Of a DNA stretch of 64,000 nt, positions 44,403-52,052 are shown in pieces. Source of the stretch: AP-15 sp963724435 (lineage in GTDB: Bacteria > Pseudomonadota > Alphaproteobacteria > ATCC43930 > CGMCC-115725); assembly GCA_963724435.1 (NCBI GenBank), contig CAVRUN010000001.1, forward strand, positions 1,426,001 to 1,490,000, in the 5' to 3' direction. The notes below the pieces were generated by a model, which did no database searches, was not told the origin of the DNA, and was given only the letters and a program-made list of their open reading frames with translations. The translations under genes were made by a program, and so were the position numbers. The first letter of the stretch is position 1; each line of letters begins with the position of its first letter.

Positions 44403-45569
44403 GTGCTGGGCATCAACGAGGTCCTGCGGAGCGCTGTCGACCGCGGTGAGGTACCGGGTGTGGTGGCACTCGCGGCAAATGATCGTGACATTTTATATGA
44501 GGGAGCGTTCGGGCTGCGCGACCTTGCCGCTCGCTCTGGCATGACCCAAAAAACGCTGTTCCGTATCGCGTCGATGACTAAAGCTGTGACGTCCGTTGCA
44601 GCGATGCAGCTAGTTGAGGCAGGGAAGCTCGCGCTCGACGAGCCGATCGGCCGAGTCCTGCCCGACCTCGCCGCGCCCATGGTATTGACAGGGTTTGGCC
44701 CGACTGGGGAGCCGCGGCTGCGTCCCGCCAAACGCCCGATCACCCTGCGTCATCTGCTGACCCATACCGCAGGGTTCGGCTACGAGATGCTGAACAGCGA
44801 GCTGATCCGCTACAACGCGGTCACTCACACGCCATCCAACAGCTCCGGCAGGCTGGCCTCGCTGCGACTGCCGCTGCTGTTCGATCCAGGCGAGAGATGG
44901 CAATACGGGATAAATATCGACTGGATCGGGCGCGCCATCGAAGCCGTCAGCGGCCAGTCGCTAGATGTTTATTTTCGCGACCGCGTCTTCGCGCCGATCG
45001 GTATGTCCGACAGCGGCTTCCAAATGTCACCGAGCCAGAACGAGCGCCTAGCCCGGGTTCACCGCCGCAACCCCGACGGCTCGTTCGAAGCCATCGAATT
45101 CGAACTGCCAGCACGCCCGGAGTTCTGGGCGGGTGGCGGCGGCCTCTACTCGACCGGCGCGGACTATCTTAGATTTCTTCGCATGGTGCTGGGCGGCGGT
45201 TGCCTTGATGGGGTCCAACTATTGCGGAACGAGACTGTCGGCGAAGTGGGTCGCAACCAGGTCGGCAATCTGGCCGCCGGGGTGATGCGAACGATGATGC
45301 CGGATCGGACCAACGATTTCGTTCTGTTCCGCGAGGGCTCCTGCCGCTGGGGCCTCGCTTTTATGATAAACGCGCTGCCGGGACCAAACGGCCGCAGCGC
45401 CGGCAGCTTGAGTTGGGGTGGAATATTCAACAGCTATTATTGGATCGATCCGGAGATGAAGGTGGCGGCGGTGATCCTGATGCAGTTGCTGCCATTTGCG
45501 GATCCGCGCGCGCTCGCGGTCTACGGCGCCTTCGAACGCGCCGTGTACCACGTTCTGAACCGATCCTAG
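44403..45569 (+). CDS. Serine hydrolase, class C beta-lactamase-like
   Basis: 388 residues. The catalytic SxxK is SMTK in FRIASMTKAVTSVAAMQLVE, the YxN motif is YGIN in WQYGINIDWIGRAIEAVSG, and the third motif is replaced by LSWGGIFNSYYWIDP. No signal peptide is present, so it is likely an esterase or peptidase-like cytoplasmic member and not an antibiotic-resistance enzyme. It starts with GTG, 14 bases after an AGGAGG site, a long spacing. It is probably cotranscribed with the ThDP enzyme. Confidence 0.85.
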   Translation: MLGINEVLRSAVDRGEVPGVVALAANDRDILYEGAFGLRDLAARSGMTQKTLFRIASMTKAVTSVAAMQLVEAGKLALDEPIGRVLPDLAAPMVLTGFGPTGEPRLRPAKRPITLRHLLTHTAGFGYEMLNSELIRYNAVTHTPSNSSGRLASLRLPLLFDPGERWQYGINIDWIGRAIEAVSGQSLDVYFRDRVFAPIGMSDSGFQMSPSQNERLARVHRRNPDGSFEAIEFELPARPEFWAGGGGLYSTGADYLRFLRMVLGGGCLDGVQLLRNETVGEVGRNQVGNLAAGVMRTMMPDRTNDFVLFREGSCRWGLAFMINALPGPNGRSAGSLSWGGIFNSYYWIDPEMKVAAVILMQLLPFADPRALAVYGAFERAVYHVLNRS

Positions 45570-45632
45570 CAACGAAGTACGCCCGGGCGGCGCTGCCGCT
45601 GGTTTGCGGCCACGCCGTTTTGTGAAGTCGTA

Positions 45633-47507
45633 ATGCTGATCCTTTCCGACGTAACCTACCGCATTGAAAAGCGGCGCCTGCTAGATCATGCGAGCGTGCA
45701 AATTCCGGATGGCGCCAAGGTCGGGTTGGTTGGGCGTAATGGCGTTGGCAAGTCGACCCTTTTCAACCTAATTCGGGGCGTATCGGAGCCGGAAGACGGC
45801 ACAATCGAGTTGCCGGGCAGTCGGCGCATCGGGTTTCTCGCACAGGAGGCCCCAAGCGGGCTCGCAACCCCATTCGAAACCGTGCTCGCCGCCGATCGCG
45901 AGCGCACTCGTCTCCTGAGCGAGCGCGAGACGAATCCGCCGCCGTTGCGCGCCGCGGAAATAGAGACCCGGCTGCTCGAGATCGACGCCTATTCGGCGCC
46001 AAGGCGCGCCGGCCGCATTCTCGCCGGGTTGGGACTAGATGCTGCGATGCAGCAGCGACCGCTTGCCGATCTGTCCGGCGGTTGGCGGATGCGGGCGGCC
46101 TTGGCCGCGGTCCTCTTTACCGAGCCAGATCTGCTGCTGCTGGACGAGCCGACCAATCATCTCGATTTCGAATCGTCACTTTGGCTCGAACGGTTTCTGC
46201 GCGGCTATCGACAGACATTGATCCTAATCAGCCATGACCGGCGCGTGCTCAATGCAGTCACTACGATGACGCTTCATCTCGAGCGGGGCAAACTGACTGC
46301 TTACAGCGGCGGCTTTGATGCGTTTCTGCGAGCGCGGCAAGAGAATGCTCAGCGATTGGCGACCGTCGTGAAACAACAGGCGGATCAGCGGGAGCGGCTA
46401 CAGGGCTTTGTCGACCGCTTTCGGGCAAAAGCGTCCAAGGCGCGGCAAGCACAGAGTCGGCTGAAGGCGATAGCCCGTATCGAGCCGGTCGTGCTGGCGG
46501 AGACGGAACCCCCGCCGCGGATGTCATTTCCCGAACCGCCCCGGTTAAGTCCGCCGTTGATCTCCTTTGAACGGGCCAGCGTGGGTTATGCTCCAAAAAA
46601 GCCGGTTCTGTCGCGCCTCGGCCTGCGTCTCGATCCCGACGACCGGATCGGCCTGTTAGGCGCCAATGGCAATGGCAAAACGACTTTCGCACGCTTGCTA
46701 GCGGGGCGCCTGCCATTGCTCGGCGGTGATGTGGTGCGGTCGCCGAAACTGCGCTGTGGTTATTTCGCCCAGCATCAGATCGAGGAGATGAGGCCTTGCG
46801 AATCGGCATACGAGCACCTCGCCGCATTAATGCCAACGGCCATACCCGAAATGGTGAGGGCGCGGCTGGGCGGTTTTGGCTTTGGAGAAGACAAGGCCTT
46901 TGTATCGGTCGCCGAGCTATCTGGAGGTGAGCGGGCGCGGCTAAATTTCGCGTTGGTTACGCACGACGCACCGTCACTTCTGGTCCTGGATGAGCCGACC
47001 AACCATCTGGATCTCGAAACCCGCGAAGTATTGGTTCAAGCGTTAAATGAGTTCGCTGGTGCCGTAGTTTTGGTAAGCCACGATTGGCATTTGTTGGAGC
47101 TGGTGGCTGATCAGCTGTGGCTGGTAGCAGACGGGACAGTTCGGAGTTTTGACGGTGATCTGGACGACTATCGTCGGCTGGTGCTCAGCCAGGCGGATTC
47201 TACGAACGCAAACCATTCTGAGGACACAAACGAGCGTCGGATCGCCAGGCAACGGGCTGCTAAGGAGCGACGGGTCCTCGAGCCGTTGCGGCAGGAAGTC
47301 CGCCGAATTGAAGGCAGAATAGCTGTCCTTTCAAGGGAGCGTGAGGAGATCGAGCGCAAGCTCGTTTCACTCAATGGAGCGCGTCTGAGCGGCTCCATGG
47401 TGAGTGACGCCTTGAAGCGACACGGGGAACTAATGCGCCTTATCGCGCAGGCAGAAGCCGATTGGTTGGTCACCGAGGAGGCGATCGAACGCGGATCGGA
47501 TGGCTGA
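45633..47507 (+). CDS. ABC-F family ATPase (YheS/Uup-like)
   Basis: 624 residues with two ATPase domains and no membrane segments. Domain 1 has Walker A GRNGVGKST, signature LSGGWRMR and Walker B LLLLDEPTNHLD; domain 2 has GANGNGKTT, LSGGERAR and LLVLDEPTNHLD. The linker between them has ENAQRLATVVKQQADQRERLQGFVDRFRAKASKARQ-type sequence, the P-site-tRNA-interacting region of ABC-F factors. A basic C-terminal coiled coil (about 545-610) resembles YheS. ABC-F proteins act on the ribosome, for example to relieve stalling. Confidence 0.92.
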   Translation: MLILSDVTYRIEKRRLLDHASVQIPDGAKVGLVGRNGVGKSTLFNLIRGVSEPEDGTIELPGSRRIGFLAQEAPSGLATPFETVLAADRERTRLLSERETNPPPLRAAEIETRLLEIDAYSAPRRAGRILAGLGLDAAMQQRPLADLSGGWRMRAALAAVLFTEPDLLLLDEPTNHLDFESSLWLERFLRGYRQTLILISHDRRVLNAVTTMTLHLERGKLTAYSGGFDAFLRARQENAQRLATVVKQQADQRERLQGFVDRFRAKASKARQAQSRLKAIARIEPVVLAETEPPPRMSFPEPPRLSPPLISFERASVGYAPKKPVLSRLGLRLDPDDRIGLLGANGNGKTTFARLLAGRLPLLGGDVVRSPKLRCGYFAQHQIEEMRPCESAYEHLAALMPTAIPEMVRARLGGFGFGEDKAFVSVAELSGGERARLNFALVTHDAPSLLVLDEPTNHLDLETREVLVQALNEFAGAVVLVSHDWHLLELVADQLWLVADGTVRSFDGDLDDYRRLVLSQADSTNANHSEDTNERRIARQRAAKERRVLEPLRQEVRRIEGRIAVLSREREEIERKLVSLNGARLSGSMVSDALKRHGELMRLIAQAEADWLVTEEAIERGSDG

Positions 47508-47884
47508 GCCGCACGGCTCCACAACTGTGCGAAATCTCGATACCGCAACCATCTGAGCAGATTTGCCTCTAGCAAGATCGTTCGTTGGACGAACGCGCGC
47601 GAATCGCAAGTACGTAGAAACGGCGGCACGCAATCCTGGCCATTCCCGAGCCAAGATCGAAAGGAACCGAGGCGCGGCCTCCTCCTTAATGCGGGGCAAG
47701 ATTTGCGCCGCTTGCGCGCGGCTGATGGCCGCATAACTCCTTTAGCACTACAATCTACTTTGACAAACTCGCAAGAGGCAGTCTATCTCATCAGAGCGAC
47801 GGGGAATTCTTGAGGTTGCGTTTAAGAACTGTAAGCGACACGGTGAAATCGCTGCCGCGAGCGCCCCTTGGAGCAGAGTTTGCC
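47508..47884. other. 377-bp region between the ABC-F gene and a hypothetical gene
   Basis: I see no supported gene, RNA or repeat here. Short frames on both strands look random. A GAGCCG/CGGCTC stem right after the ABC-F stop (47505-47520) has only a two-base loop and no T-run. Confidence 0.5.
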
Positions 47885-48478
47885 ATGACAGACAGTCCCG
47901 CGATCACGGACAGAAACCTAGAAGCGACGACGAACATTTCACTCAAGCGGGAGCCTGCCTGTTTCGCTTTTCTATCTCCGCGTTCGATCGCGTCACCTAT
48001 GTCGATAAATTCGATAAACCTAGATCTTGCATCAGCCGACTATTTCGACGGGCGAGCCTCGTTATGGGCGACGTTCGAGATGCGGTCGGCTGTCAATGAC
48101 GACCAACCTGCTGCCCTACTGGGTTTCGACGAGACGTTTTTGCGGCCGTTCGCCCGCGCGTTGATCGAGGCGGCAACAACCCGGGCCGCTTATCGAATGA
48201 CAATTCTCCAGGAAAACCGAACCCCGCAACGATGCCGCGTTGTGGAATACGTAACCGGCCCGGGTAAGGCGCTACAAGAGCTCGTATTGCAGCCATATGA
48301 CAATGTTGTCTTGATTACTGCTGCAGCAAACAAAGAGGGCGAGGAGACGCTGTTTCAATTACCGCGTACAGACAGCTTTTTGCGTTCTTTTGCCAAGATT
48401 GCTTACGTTGCTGACCAAACTCTCCATGATTTGCTGGACGATATGGAGAGGATCGGCCGTCGGCGTTTGACCCCTTAA
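47885..48478 (+). CDS. Hypothetical protein
   Basis: 197 residues from ATG 47885; the frame is open 25 codons further upstream from TTG 47810. I do not recognise a domain. The middle reads ADYFDGRASLWATFEMRSAVNDDQPAALLGFDETFLRPFARALIEAATTRAAYRMTIL, and the end is LLDDMERIGRRRLTP, a mixed alpha/beta, soluble composition with one Cys. There is no signal peptide. It is convergent with the exported paralogue pair that begins at 48547. A DUF in Rhodospirillales seems likely; unproven. Confidence 0.55.
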   Translation: MTDSPAITDRNLEATTNISLKREPACFAFLSPRSIASPMSINSINLDLASADYFDGRASLWATFEMRSAVNDDQPAALLGFDETFLRPFARALIEAATTRAAYRMTILQENRTPQRCRVVEYVTGPGKALQELVLQPYDNVVLITAAANKEGEETLFQLPRTDSFLRSFAKIAYVADQTLHDLLDDMERIGRRRLTP

Positions 48479-48546
48479 AAACGCACGCAACGCCCTGACC
48501 AGAATTTGATTGCGCCGAAGATTTCGGCTTCGGCCCAATAAAGCTA

Positions 48547-48969
48547 TTACCGTGGCCCAGCCCCGCTTGACCCCGAGGTCCTTGGACCGCCCATATCGCC
48601 TGAGGGCGGCGACGCACCCTGCGGAGGAGCGGCGGGGGCCGATGGATTGCTCGTATTGCCCGATTGAATACGGGCCAACTCCTCGCGATTTAATTGCGCC
48701 GTCGTATCACCGGTCAAGGCCGCTTTCCTAGCCATATGCATGTGATGAGCATGCATCGCCCTCGCGTGTCTGACCGCATGGTGCGCCGGCGGTGCCGCGG
48801 GCGTGGTTGCCGACCCGGCTCCACCGCCGGTATAGGGTGTTAAGCCAGGCCCGCCGGGATTCGGACCTGGTACACCCACCGAATTGCCGCCGGTCGGACT
48901 TTGCGCCCAAACCGGGGGAGCGATCGTGAGCGCCGCCCCAATGGCAGCGGCGTATATTACACATCTCAT
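48547..48969 (-). CDS. Exported Pro/Gly- and His/Met-containing protein, paralogue 1
   Basis: 140 residues from ATG 48969. The signal peptide MRCVIYAAAIGAALTIAPPVWAQ should be cleaved after AQ, so the protein is periplasmic or surface. It then has a Gly/Pro-rich stretch (SPTGGNSVGVPGPNPGGPG) and a conserved block HHAVRHARAMHAHHMHMARK, ending in AALTGDTTAQLNREELARIQSGN. It is the same architecture as the gene at 49094-49519, so this is a tandem duplication. Clustered His and Met (HAHHMHM) could bind Cu or another metal; that is inference. Function unknown. Confidence 0.75.
   Translation of the reverse strand: MRCVIYAAAIGAALTIAPPVWAQSPTGGNSVGVPGPNPGGPGLTPYTGGGAGSATTPAAPPAHHAVRHARAMHAHHMHMARKAALTGDTTAQLNREELARIQSGNTSNPSAPAAPPQGASPPSGDMGGPRTSGSSGAGPR
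48725..48756. repeat. 32-bp identical tract shared with 49209-49240
   Basis: The tract encodes the HHMHM region of the paralogue and contains the inverted repeat ATGCATG (48736-48742) / CATGCAT (48750-48756). The two copies are identical here although flanking codons differ at many third positions. Confidence 0.8.
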
Positions 48970-49093
48970 TTCGTTGACCCTCTCCACGTGTTTCGAGCTG
49001 GAGTCACGTAATGCCGTCAGTTCTGAACCAACACTGCGTTCTAACTTGGTCCAAAACTGCCCCCTGCCGCCTAACGATCTTTCGAAGAATGGT

Positions 49094-49519
49094 TCAGTGG
49101 CCGGGCGGTGGCGCGGGGGGAGCCGGCGGATTGCTCGTATTGCCTGACTGAATTCGGGCGAGTTCTTCGCGGTTCAACTGGGCGGTGGTGTCGCCGGACA
49201 ATGCCGCCTTCCTAGCCATATGCATGTGATGAGCATGCATTGCTCTCGCGTGTCTGACTGCGTGATGGTGTGGCGGCATTGCCGAATTGGGCGGCGGCGG
49301 CGCGGCGGCTGCTCCGGGCGGTGGCTCCGCTGGCGTGGAGGGCATCGGCGCGGGCGCTGATGACGAAGGCGGCGCACCGCCGCTGCTGTAAGGCGTCAGC
49401 CCAGGCCCTCCGGGATTTGGACCGGGACTACCCGTTGAGTTCCCGCCACTCGGACTTTGCGCCCATCCGGGTGCGGAAATTACTAACGCAACAGCGACGG
49501 CGCTTAAGAGATGCTTCAT
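49094..49519 (-). CDS. Exported Pro/Gly- and His/Met-containing protein, paralogue 2
   Basis: 141 residues from ATG 49519. Signal peptide MKHLLSAVAVALVISAPGWAQ, then SPSGGNSTGSPGPNPGGPGL, a longer Pro/Ala/Ser linker, and the shared block HHHAVRHARAMHAHHMHMARK, AALSGDTTAQLNREELARIQSGN. It lies 124 bp upstream of paralogue 1 on the same strand and likely shares its transcript; promoter candidate at 49649-49677. The role is unknown; a periplasmic metal-binding or surface-coat protein is a guess. Confidence 0.75.
   Translation of the reverse strand: MKHLLSAVAVALVISAPGWAQSPSGGNSTGSPGPNPGGPGLTPYSSGGAPPSSSAPAPMPSTPAEPPPGAAAAPPPPNSAMPPHHHAVRHARAMHAHHMHMARKAALSGDTTAQLNREELARIQSGNTSNPPAPPAPPPGH
49209..49240. 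repeat. 32-bp identical tract shared with 48725-48756
   Basis: Second copy, with the inverted repeat ATGCATG (49220-49226) / CATGCAT (49234-49240) around TGATGAG. Confidence 0.8.
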
Positions 49520-50131
49520 TTCATTCCTACTTAGCATACCACAGCTCCCTCGGAGATAATGCAGCCTAGCCAACGGAGTCGTAACGAGGAAGATCTCTCG
49601 CTTCTTCCAGAGCGTGCACACGAGAGGTGTCACGCTCGCCCGCGTTACATAATAGAGCTATGGACGCTGATGCGCAAGCGCTTAAGTAGTTTAATTTGAT
49701 CCTGACTAACTTTGAAAGCGAGAACTGCTTCGGGCAAAACGACATTGGACAGGGCCCACCAGCGGGGCTCTGACCCGTCGAGCGCCGCCTTCCATCTGAC
49801 CAGGGGTTAGTGCTGCACTCAACTCGCCCCCATTCGGGCGGGAAGTTAGACCCCGGACTGACGGTGGCGGTTCGTTCTTTCCCGCGCTCAACCATGTATT
49901 GACTGGTCAACTCCGAGACCGAATCCCCCAAAAAATCTCGGCCGATTTCAATAATCGATCGAGTACATCCCAAATGACTCGCCTCGCTAGCGTAGCGTTT
50001 CGCTTAAGTTGGTATCAGCAGACAAAAGCAACGAGGCGGCTGCGTGCTGCCTCGGAACCCATATTCCTCGGTTGAGCAGGGTCTTCTCCTCCACGGTCGT
50101 CCGGCGCTTACAACCTCGGTAAAGCAGCCTG
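49520..50131. other. 612-bp region upstream of the paralogue pair
   Basis: Apart from the promoter candidate at 49649-49677 I see no supported gene. A minus-strand open frame at 49566-49973 begins MGCTRSIIEIGRDFLG but has no ribosome-binding site or recognisable domain. A short CGCCC/GGGCG stem occurs near 49826-49841. Confidence 0.5.
49649..49677 (-). promoter_or_regulatory. Candidate sigma70 promoter for the exported paralogue pair
   Basis: On the minus strand TTGCGC (49677-49672) and TATTAT (49654-49649) are separated by 17 bases. It would start transcription about 120 bases before the 49519 start codon. Confidence 0.5.
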
Positions 50132-50404
50132 CTAGCCTTGTAACGATAGCTTGCTGTGCCGCTTGTTCGCAGAAGCTTTTGAGGATTTCGGCTTACTTTT
50201 CTTCTTTGAGGATTTGTGAGTGCTCTTATGCGAAGTGGACTTCGGAGTCGCTTTGGTGCCCACTGGTGCAGTCGGTGCTACGGCGGGAGTGCTCGCGGTA
50301 GGCGGGGGTGCCGAAGGCGATGTCGTTTGAGCAAAGCCGCCGTTCGGCAAAGCGGTGGCGGTGAGAAGGGCTAGGGCCGCAACAGCGCTAATCAGCGTTT
50401 TCAT
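50132..50404 (-). CDS. Small exported Lys/Ser-rich protein
   Basis: 90 residues. Signal peptide MKTLISAVAALALLTATALPNGGFAQ, then a Pro/Ala/Thr stretch and a highly basic tail of Lys/Ser repeats (SHKSTHKSSKKKSKPKSS). Such peptides occur beside outer-membrane genes in alphaproteobacteria, but I cannot name a family. The basic tail could bind lipopolysaccharide or nucleic acid. It starts with ATG near ATTACTCCTAGG (revcomp CCTAGGAGTAAT, a ribosome-binding site). It is downstream of the OmpA-like gene, behind that gene's terminator. Confidence 0.65.
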   Translation of the reverse strand: MKTLISAVAALALLTATALPNGGFAQTTSPSAPPPTASTPAVAPTAPVGTKATPKSTSHKSTHKSSKKKSKPKSSKASANKRHSKLSLQG

Positions 50405-50514
50405 TCAATTACTCCTAGGCGAAAAGGATCAACTCGAGAATCAGAAAGACATAGCACCGGCTGCTCGTTACGAATCTCAAATCGTTCTTGAGCGGTACAA
50501 ACCCGTAGAGTACC

Positions 50515-50546
50515 AAAAGCAACCGCCGCGGAAGTTCCGCGGCGGT
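50515..50546 (-). terminator. Intrinsic terminator of the OmpA-family gene
   Basis: Arms ACCGCCGCGGAA (50522-50533) and TTCCGCGGCGGT (50535-50546) are perfectly complementary around one central base. On the minus strand the hairpin is followed by TGCTTTT, 54 bases after the ompA-like stop. Strong GC stem with a T-rich tail. Confidence 0.8.
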
Positions 50547-50599
50547 GTTGGGACCCTTGCTGAAACAGGGCTCCCGGTTCAGTCGCTTGACGTGCGCGT

Positions 50600-51736
50600 C
50601 TACGGGAAGACGATCTCGACACGCCTATTTTGCGGCTCACGAACCCCCAATGGCGTCGGAACGCGAGGATCGTTCATGCCACGACCGGCAACAACCATAT
50701 CGTTCCTGGGGATGCCAAGTCGCTCAAGAACGGTTGCCACCGCATTGGCTCGACGTTCCGAAAGCCGCTGGTTGTAACCTGGCGACCCTGTCAGATCCGT
50801 ATAACCGGTAACTTGGATCTGGACCGCTCCACCCGCCTTCCAGTGGGCTGCCGCGGCCTCAAGGATTTGCATCCCCTCTGGCGTGATGTTGTATTTATCC
50901 CAATCGAAGAACACCAGGTAGACCTGATGAGTCGGCGGCGGCGGGGGCGCCGGCGGGGCTGGTGGTGGCGCCGCCGGCGGTGGCGCACCAAACATCATTG
51001 TCAAGCTGGCGACAACGTTGTTTGTCCGATACTTACTCGTGACGCTCGGGAAAAAGCAACAGATGGCCGCTGGCCCTGGCCCGACCGTCTTGTTGGTCAA
51101 GGTTTTGTCGGGCGTCCCGAAATAGCGATAGTCGATGTCGAGAGCTAGGGCCGGATTTATCAAATAGCGGATACCAGCAATCCCTTGGTAGCCGAATTCC
51201 CAACTATTACCGCCAAATGAGCCGGTATAAGTTCTTGTGACGGTTGTGCCGTTGGCAAGCGTAGTCGTATAGGTGCCCGTGCCGCCAAAACTGCGATTTA
51301 CATTTACCGCACCAACACCGCCTCCGATGTGCGGGGTAATTGGCCACCCCAACGTGAAGTCATAAATAAGGTTGGTCATTATCGCGTTTGAGTGAACGTT
51401 GCCACTCGCGTTGCTTAAATTACCAATACTCGATGTCTTGTCGAATTTGTAACTATACTCTTCCTCAAGACGCCACGGTCCCCAAGCATAGCCCAGGCGG
51501 CCACCAGCGTTGAAGCCGCTATTGTAATTGACGGTGCCCGGACGGCTGACGATGTTGCCTGCCGGACCCTGGACGGCGATCGTAGAATTTTGGTTGAACA
51601 GCGAGGTCCATCCGCCCTCCGGACCCAGATAGAATGCCCCAGGCGGAAGGGGTCCTAAAAATTGGGCATGCGCCTGGATGCCGCCCCAGGCGATGGTGAG
51701 CGCCGCGCCGGCGCCGAGCAGATAGCGATTTCTCAT
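50600..51736 (-). CDS. OmpA family outer-membrane protein
   Basis: 378 residues. Signal peptide MRNRYLLGAGAALTIAWGGIQAHAQ. An eight-strand beta-barrel-like part follows (FYLGPEGGWTSLFNQ, GGRLGYAWGPWRLEEEYSYKFDK, WEFGYQGIAGIRYLINPALALDIDYRYFG), then a Pro-rich linker APPPAAPPPAPPAPPPPP. The OmpA C-terminal peptidoglycan-binding domain contains FFDWDKYNITPEGMQILEAAA and TGYTDLTGSPGYNQRLSERRANAV, the OmpA signature. It anchors the outer membrane to the wall. It has a strong GGAGGTAAGGG ribosome-binding site and its own terminator, suggesting high expression. Confidence 0.92.
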   Translation of the reverse strand: MRNRYLLGAGAALTIAWGGIQAHAQFLGPLPPGAFYLGPEGGWTSLFNQNSTIAVQGPAGNIVSRPGTVNYNSGFNAGGRLGYAWGPWRLEEEYSYKFDKTSSIGNLSNASGNVHSNAIMTNLIYDFTLGWPITPHIGGGVGAVNVNRSFGGTGTYTTTLANGTTVTRTYTGSFGGNSWEFGYQGIAGIRYLINPALALDIDYRYFGTPDKTLTNKTVGPGPAAICCFFPSVTSKYRTNNVVASLTMMFGAPPPAAPPPAPPAPPPPPTHQVYLVFFDWDKYNITPEGMQILEAAAAHWKAGGAVQIQVTGYTDLTGSPGYNQRLSERRANAVATVLERLGIPRNDMVVAGRGMNDPRVPTPLGVREPQNRRVEIVFP

Positions 51737-52052
51737 CCCTTACCTCCGGCCGCAAATACACGTGTGACGATGGTCGTCTCGCCACCGTTCGCGCATCTTC
51801 ACTATCCGACCCGTGAATGGCAATCGGTTTTTAGCGCAACCCGACGGTTTGTCAGGAATTCTGTGCAGAACGCGCACTGCTGCACCAATTATGCAACACC
51901 TTCAGCATAAGGTGTCCTTTTCTCAGGCTCTTACTGTGGTGTTTTCGCCACGCCAGGTGAAAAGTTTGTTAGCTGTTGCGGTTTTGGTCCTTCGCTGAGG
52001 AACTTTTTGGCCACCTCCCGCTACACACGCCACGACGACACGTGGCGTGAAA
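51737..52052. other. 316-bp region upstream of the OmpA-family gene
   Basis: No gene. It contains an ACACCTT/AAGGTGT hairpin (51896-51915, loop CAGCAT) and, at its right edge, the hairpin following the FAD-linked oxidase. The OmpA promoter must lie here, but I cannot pick a clear -35/-10 pair. Confidence 0.5.
52026..52049 (-). terminator. Hairpin immediately after the FAD-linked oxidase gene
   Basis: Arms CACGCCACG (52026-52034) and CGTGGCGTG (52041-52049) pair perfectly around a six-base loop, starting three bases past the stop of the minus-strand gene. No T-run follows, so termination is only likely, not certain. Confidence 0.4.

Noticed and set aside
49566..49973. 135-codon minus-strand frame
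   Set aside because: Overlaps the promoter candidate for the paralogue pair and shows no domain; composition looks like non-coding sequence.
51896..51915. ACACCTT/AAGGTGT hairpin followed by CCTTTT on the plus strand
   Set aside because: No plus-strand gene ends nearby, so a terminator role is not supported; it may be a 5' leader structure of the OmpA gene.
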